A stretch of 22,620 nt of DNA from Prevotella sp. UBA3776 (GTDB taxonomy: Bacteria > Bacteroidota > Bacteroidia > Bacteroidales > Bacteroidaceae), in NCBI GenBank assembly GCA_002369515.1, contig DFFM01000003.1, forward strand, positions 5,944 to 28,563, given 5' to 3'. Positions 20,904-22,620 of the stretch are shown here, piece by piece. A program made the translations under genes and the position numbers. Within the stretch, counting starts at the first letter, position 1; the number at the start of each line of letters is the position of its first letter. Under the pieces are notes generated by a model. That model was not told the origin of the DNA, ran no database searches, and worked only from the letters and a program-made list of their open reading frames with translations.

Positions 20904-21590
20904 CTATTTTCTGAACAAAGACTTGCAATAGGGACAATTGTCGTTGAGAGACAACTGGTCGTAGGGCTGTGAGAAATGCCGTTTACAATGAGGGCAAGCA
21001 TAGTCGCGCTGGAATTTCTCATTCAATTTCATGCGTTCTTTGGGGAGTTTGCTCGCATCAACATACGACTTGATAAAGAATGTCAGCGAAAGCAGGATAG
21101 CCACACTATATAATATGGTATATATCATTCCCGAATTTTCTCGTCCGATAATGAATCCACAAGCGATGGCCGCCATTGTAATGATGCCGGTGCCCGTGCG
21201 AAGGGCGTTAAACTTGTTCTGCTTCACGGTTAACTCAAGTGTGTCTTTGTTATATTGGTCCCATATTTTTTTAAGTGGCCTGATATCGGCTACCTTTGGT
21301 TTAAACTGGCTTACGAGTGACCAGTCCAGCAAAAAATGGTCTTCGCCCAATTCCACGACGTCTTTTTCTGTCACTTTCTTGACTTCGATGGGAACACCAT
21401 TTACATAAGTAACATTTTGTGCCTTTAGGTTCTTCAATTCGTAAGTGCCGTCAGAATTGATGGTAATGCAGCAGTGGGGGCGACTTACCGACTTTGGCAC
21501 ACTGCCTTCCGCTCCGATGAGTTTCTTCAGTTGTCCCACAGCGATCATCAGTTTTGAGGCTTCTGCGTCTCGTCCAATAATGATTTCCAT
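20904..21590 (-). CDS. FHA domain / two-TM / zinc-ribbon protein
   Basis: The product is 228 residues. An FHA domain fills about 1-90 (IIIGRDAEASKL, SVSRPHCCITI, NVTYVNG), with the serine-arginine of the phosphothreonine pocket at 36-37. Two membrane helices lie at about 132-149 (TGTGIITMAAIACGFIIG) and 154-174 (MIYTILYSVAILLSLTFFI). The C-terminus is a zinc ribbon with C199-x2-C202 and C219-x2-C222. Both ends are therefore in the cytoplasm, with a short hairpin in the membrane. It probably brings phosphorylated partners to the inner membrane. The gene starts three bases behind the LytTR gene, so the two form a transcription unit ahead of the internal promoter. Confidence 0.9.
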   Translation of the reverse strand: MEIIIGRDAEASKLMIAVGQLKKLIGAEGSVPKSVSRPHCCITINSDGTYELKNLKAQNVTYVNGVPIEVKKVTEKDVVELGEDHFLLDWSLVSQFKPKVADIRPLKKIWDQYNKDTLELTVKQNKFNALRTGTGIITMAAIACGFIIGRENSGMIYTILYSVAILLSLTFFIKSYVDASKLPKERMKLNEKFQRDYACPHCKRHFSQPYDQLSLNDNCPYCKSLFRK

Positions 21591-21593
21591 ATT

Positions 21594-21959
21594 CTATACC
21601 TTTTTACTTATTAAAAGTTCTTTCATCTTCCTGAGTGCTTCTTTTGATACAGGCAATTGGAAGGTGAAGTTATGATAGTCTGAAAGTATTAATGTCTGTT
21701 TGGCCACATGGATAGAATAGATGTAGCTGGTGTTAATGATGAACCTTTTCCCCAGTCTGAAAAAAATACTGGCTTTTTCTCCATATTGCAAAGCTAGAAA
21801 TTCTTCCATTTTGCTAAGGTTCATGCTTACTGTCCCTTTAATCTTGTTGGGAGTGACAATATATGTCAGATTGCCGTCTCCTTCAAAATAGACAATCTCT
21901 TGTAGGTCTATTCGAAGGAGCTGGTCGCGCGAATTGAATATGATAAAATTTGATTTCAT
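21594..21959 (-). CDS. Stand-alone LytTR DNA-binding regulator
   Basis: The product is 121 residues from the ATG at 21959; another in-frame ATG at 21980 would add seven residues and cannot be excluded. It consists almost wholly of a LytTR DNA-binding domain: LLRIDLQEIVYFEGDGNLTY, the middle segment with MSKMEEF-like helix, and KRFIINTSYIYSIHVAKQ near the end. There is no receiver domain, so it is not a classical response regulator. LytTR proteins bind direct-repeat sites and regulate surface or stress genes. As first gene of the cluster it may regulate this locus, possibly its own long leader. Input could come through protein partners or phosphorylation by the kinase; the sequence does not decide this. 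Confidence 0.88.
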   Translation of the reverse strand: MKSNFIIFNSRDQLLRIDLQEIVYFEGDGNLTYIVTPNKIKGTVSMNLSKMEEFLALQYGEKASIFFRLGKRFIINTSYIYSIHVAKQTLILSDYHNFTFQLPVSKEALRKMKELLISKKV

Positions 21960-22371
21960 CTGGATAAAAAAGGCGTGCAACCATTCGTTACTTGTTTATC
22001 CATATCGGTTACCGCCAAGTGACCTTTTCCATTAACAAGTGCAGAATAGCTCACGCCTTACAGCGTGAACTTCATGACAACTTGTTCTCATGGAAATGTA
22101 AACACTTGTGTTCACAAGAATTGAATATTGGCGGTATTCATATGGAGAGAACAGAAGCCGAAGCTCTATATCATAAAAAAGTACGAACGGGAACAACGCA
22201 ATCATTAAGGTTCATAGATACGTCTTATATAGTTCCCTTGGAGTCATCGCGTCTGTGCGATTATTCTCCCTTGTTGTTTTTCGTTTTTTCTGGTTCCTAG
22301 ATAATAATTTTCGAGTGTTAATAAATATTTTCTAACAGCAGGGAATGTACACCTGCGTGTAAGTTCAGTTG
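21960..22371 (-). promoter_or_regulatory. Long A/T-rich leader ahead of the LytTR gene
   Basis: No convincing gene is seen in these ~410 bases. They hold a 9-bp inverted repeat TACCGCCAA (22010-22018) / TTGGCGGTA (22128-22136), a hairpin TCACGC (22051-22056) / GCGTGA (22063-22068), and several CTTGT or ACAAG motifs (near 21990, 22034, 22079, 22104 and 22113). If transcription starts from the -7 box at 22372-22379, this is a ~400-nt 5' leader. It could carry LytTR sites or a structured RNA; neither is established. Confidence 0.35.
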
Positions 22372-22379
22372 CAAAGATA
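22372..22379 (-). promoter_or_regulatory. -7 promoter element for the LytTR transcription unit
   Basis: TATCTTTG on the - strand is a perfect -7 box and the only TAnnTTTG match upstream of the cluster. No TTG lies at 19-21 bases ahead of it, so the promoter may be weak or depend on an activator. Confidence 0.45.
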
Positions 22380-22474
22380 CATATTTCTTTTATTTTATCC
22401 TCGGAATTATTCAAAAAATATATAAAAATATTATACATATGTTTTTTCTTTCTCTGTCTTACGTTTTTTTCGAA

Positions 22475-22530
22475 GTGTTCGAATGCCTAGACATCAAGGT
22501 TTGGATAAACCCCAACCTTTTCGTCAACGC
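22475..22530 (+). repeat. Right copy of 56-bp direct repeat (3' end of lipoprotein gene)
   Basis: It matches 12614-12669 in 52 of 56 positions. Two differences are silent (CTG/CTA, TTT/TTC) and two change residues (Cys to Phe, Asp to Asn) in the frame of the lipoprotein gene. Upstream it breaks off into very A/T-rich sequence, downstream into an inverted repeat. The frame stays open from an ATG at 22439 to the window edge, but the upstream part is low-complexity, so this is more likely a remnant or junction than a gene. Confidence 0.88.
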
Positions 22531-22586
22531 TAACGCTAACGTTACCCCAAGCAGCTTACGGATGGCCGTTGACGTTAGCGTTAGCG
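22528..22586. repeat. 14-bp inverted repeat of AACGCT units
   Basis: CGCTAACGCTAACG (22528-22541) is the exact reverse complement of CGTTAGCGTTAGCG (22573-22586), with a 31-base loop. It begins inside the end of the right direct repeat. It may be a terminator-like stem, an end structure of the island, or a repeat element; no T-run follows. Confidence 0.8.
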
Positions 22587-22620
22587 AATTCATTTCGACC
22601 TATAGCTCATTTTGCAGGAT

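Larger units (their letters stand above)
12614..22530. other. Candidate genomic island carrying the phospho-signalling cluster
   Basis: Direct repeats 9861 bases apart enclose ten co-oriented - strand genes whose GC content, judged by eye, is clearly lower than that of the + strand genes to the left. The left repeat is the 3' end of an intact gene, a common kind of integration target. No integrase, transposase, tRNA or origin lies inside, so any mobility would depend on other functions or on homologous recombination. The island reading is an inference; a decayed paralogue of the lipoprotein gene at the right end is an alternative. Confidence 0.4.

Noticed and set aside
12764..21959. Type VI secretion regulatory cluster
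   Set aside because: Kinase, PP2C and FHA also regulate type VI secretion, but no sheath, tube, baseplate, ClpV or membrane-complex gene is in the window.
21992..22300. 102-codon open frame on the + strand ahead of the LytTR gene
   Set aside because: No family resemblance, no promoter match, unusual composition and overlap with the probable leader of the LytTR unit.
12614..22530. Classical integrative element with integrase
   Set aside because: No integrase, transposase, relaxase or tRNA gene was seen between or beside the repeats, so only an island of unknown mechanism is proposed.

Overview
The window looks like chromosomal DNA of a Bacteroidales bacterium, most likely Prevotella or a close relative. 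The grounds are the protein families (TonB-dependent receptors, a DUF4369/thioredoxin-like protein, a lipoprotein with an acidic export signal, a PnuT-type thiamine locus), the near absence of Shine-Dalgarno sequences, and several promoters of the Bacteroidetes form TTG-N19/20-TAnnTTTG. Genus assignment is inference; no rRNA or tRNA gene is visible.

Left part (1-12.7 kb, GC-rich, mostly + strand). A thioredoxin-like secreted protein runs off the left edge on the - strand. Next comes a complete thiamine-salvage operon: promoter, TPP riboswitch, outer-membrane receptor, PnuT-type permease and thiamine pyrophosphokinase. A possible ~117-nt small RNA with its own promoter and terminator follows, then a membrane-anchored YbjN-like protein, a second TonB-dependent receptor with an unusually long signal region, a TonB energy transducer, a polyprenyl synthetase, a TatD hydrolase and a probably surface-exposed lipoprotein hydrolase. 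The spaces between these genes carry several repeats: a GC-rich palindromic element found in four places (twice inside genes, in frame), a 41-bp-arm hairpin, a 21-bp-period repeat and a CGAAT/ATTCG array.

Right part (12.7-22.4 kb, visibly lower GC, all - strand). Ten closely packed genes encode a eukaryotic-like phosphorylation system: a LytTR regulator, an FHA/two-TM/zinc-ribbon protein, a membrane protein of unknown function, a zinc-ribbon/FHA protein, a tail-anchored PP2C phosphatase, a Ser/Thr kinase whose outside part is made of MORN-like repeats, an SUMF1/FGE-fold protein lacking one catalytic cysteine, two further secreted proteins (one NTF2-like) and a TPR protein with a probable outer-membrane C-terminal domain. 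My reading is that kinase, phosphatase and FHA readers act at the inner membrane while the last four products act in the periplasm or outer membrane, so the locus may couple envelope state to threonine phosphorylation. Two proteins share a T-[IV]-Y-G-G-M motif that could be the phosphorylated switch.

The 3' end of the lipoprotein hydrolase gene (12614-12669) recurs as a 56-bp direct repeat (52/56 identical) at 22475-22530, just beyond the signalling cluster. Together with the change in base composition this suggests that the cluster is an inserted island, although no integrase or transposase lies in the window.
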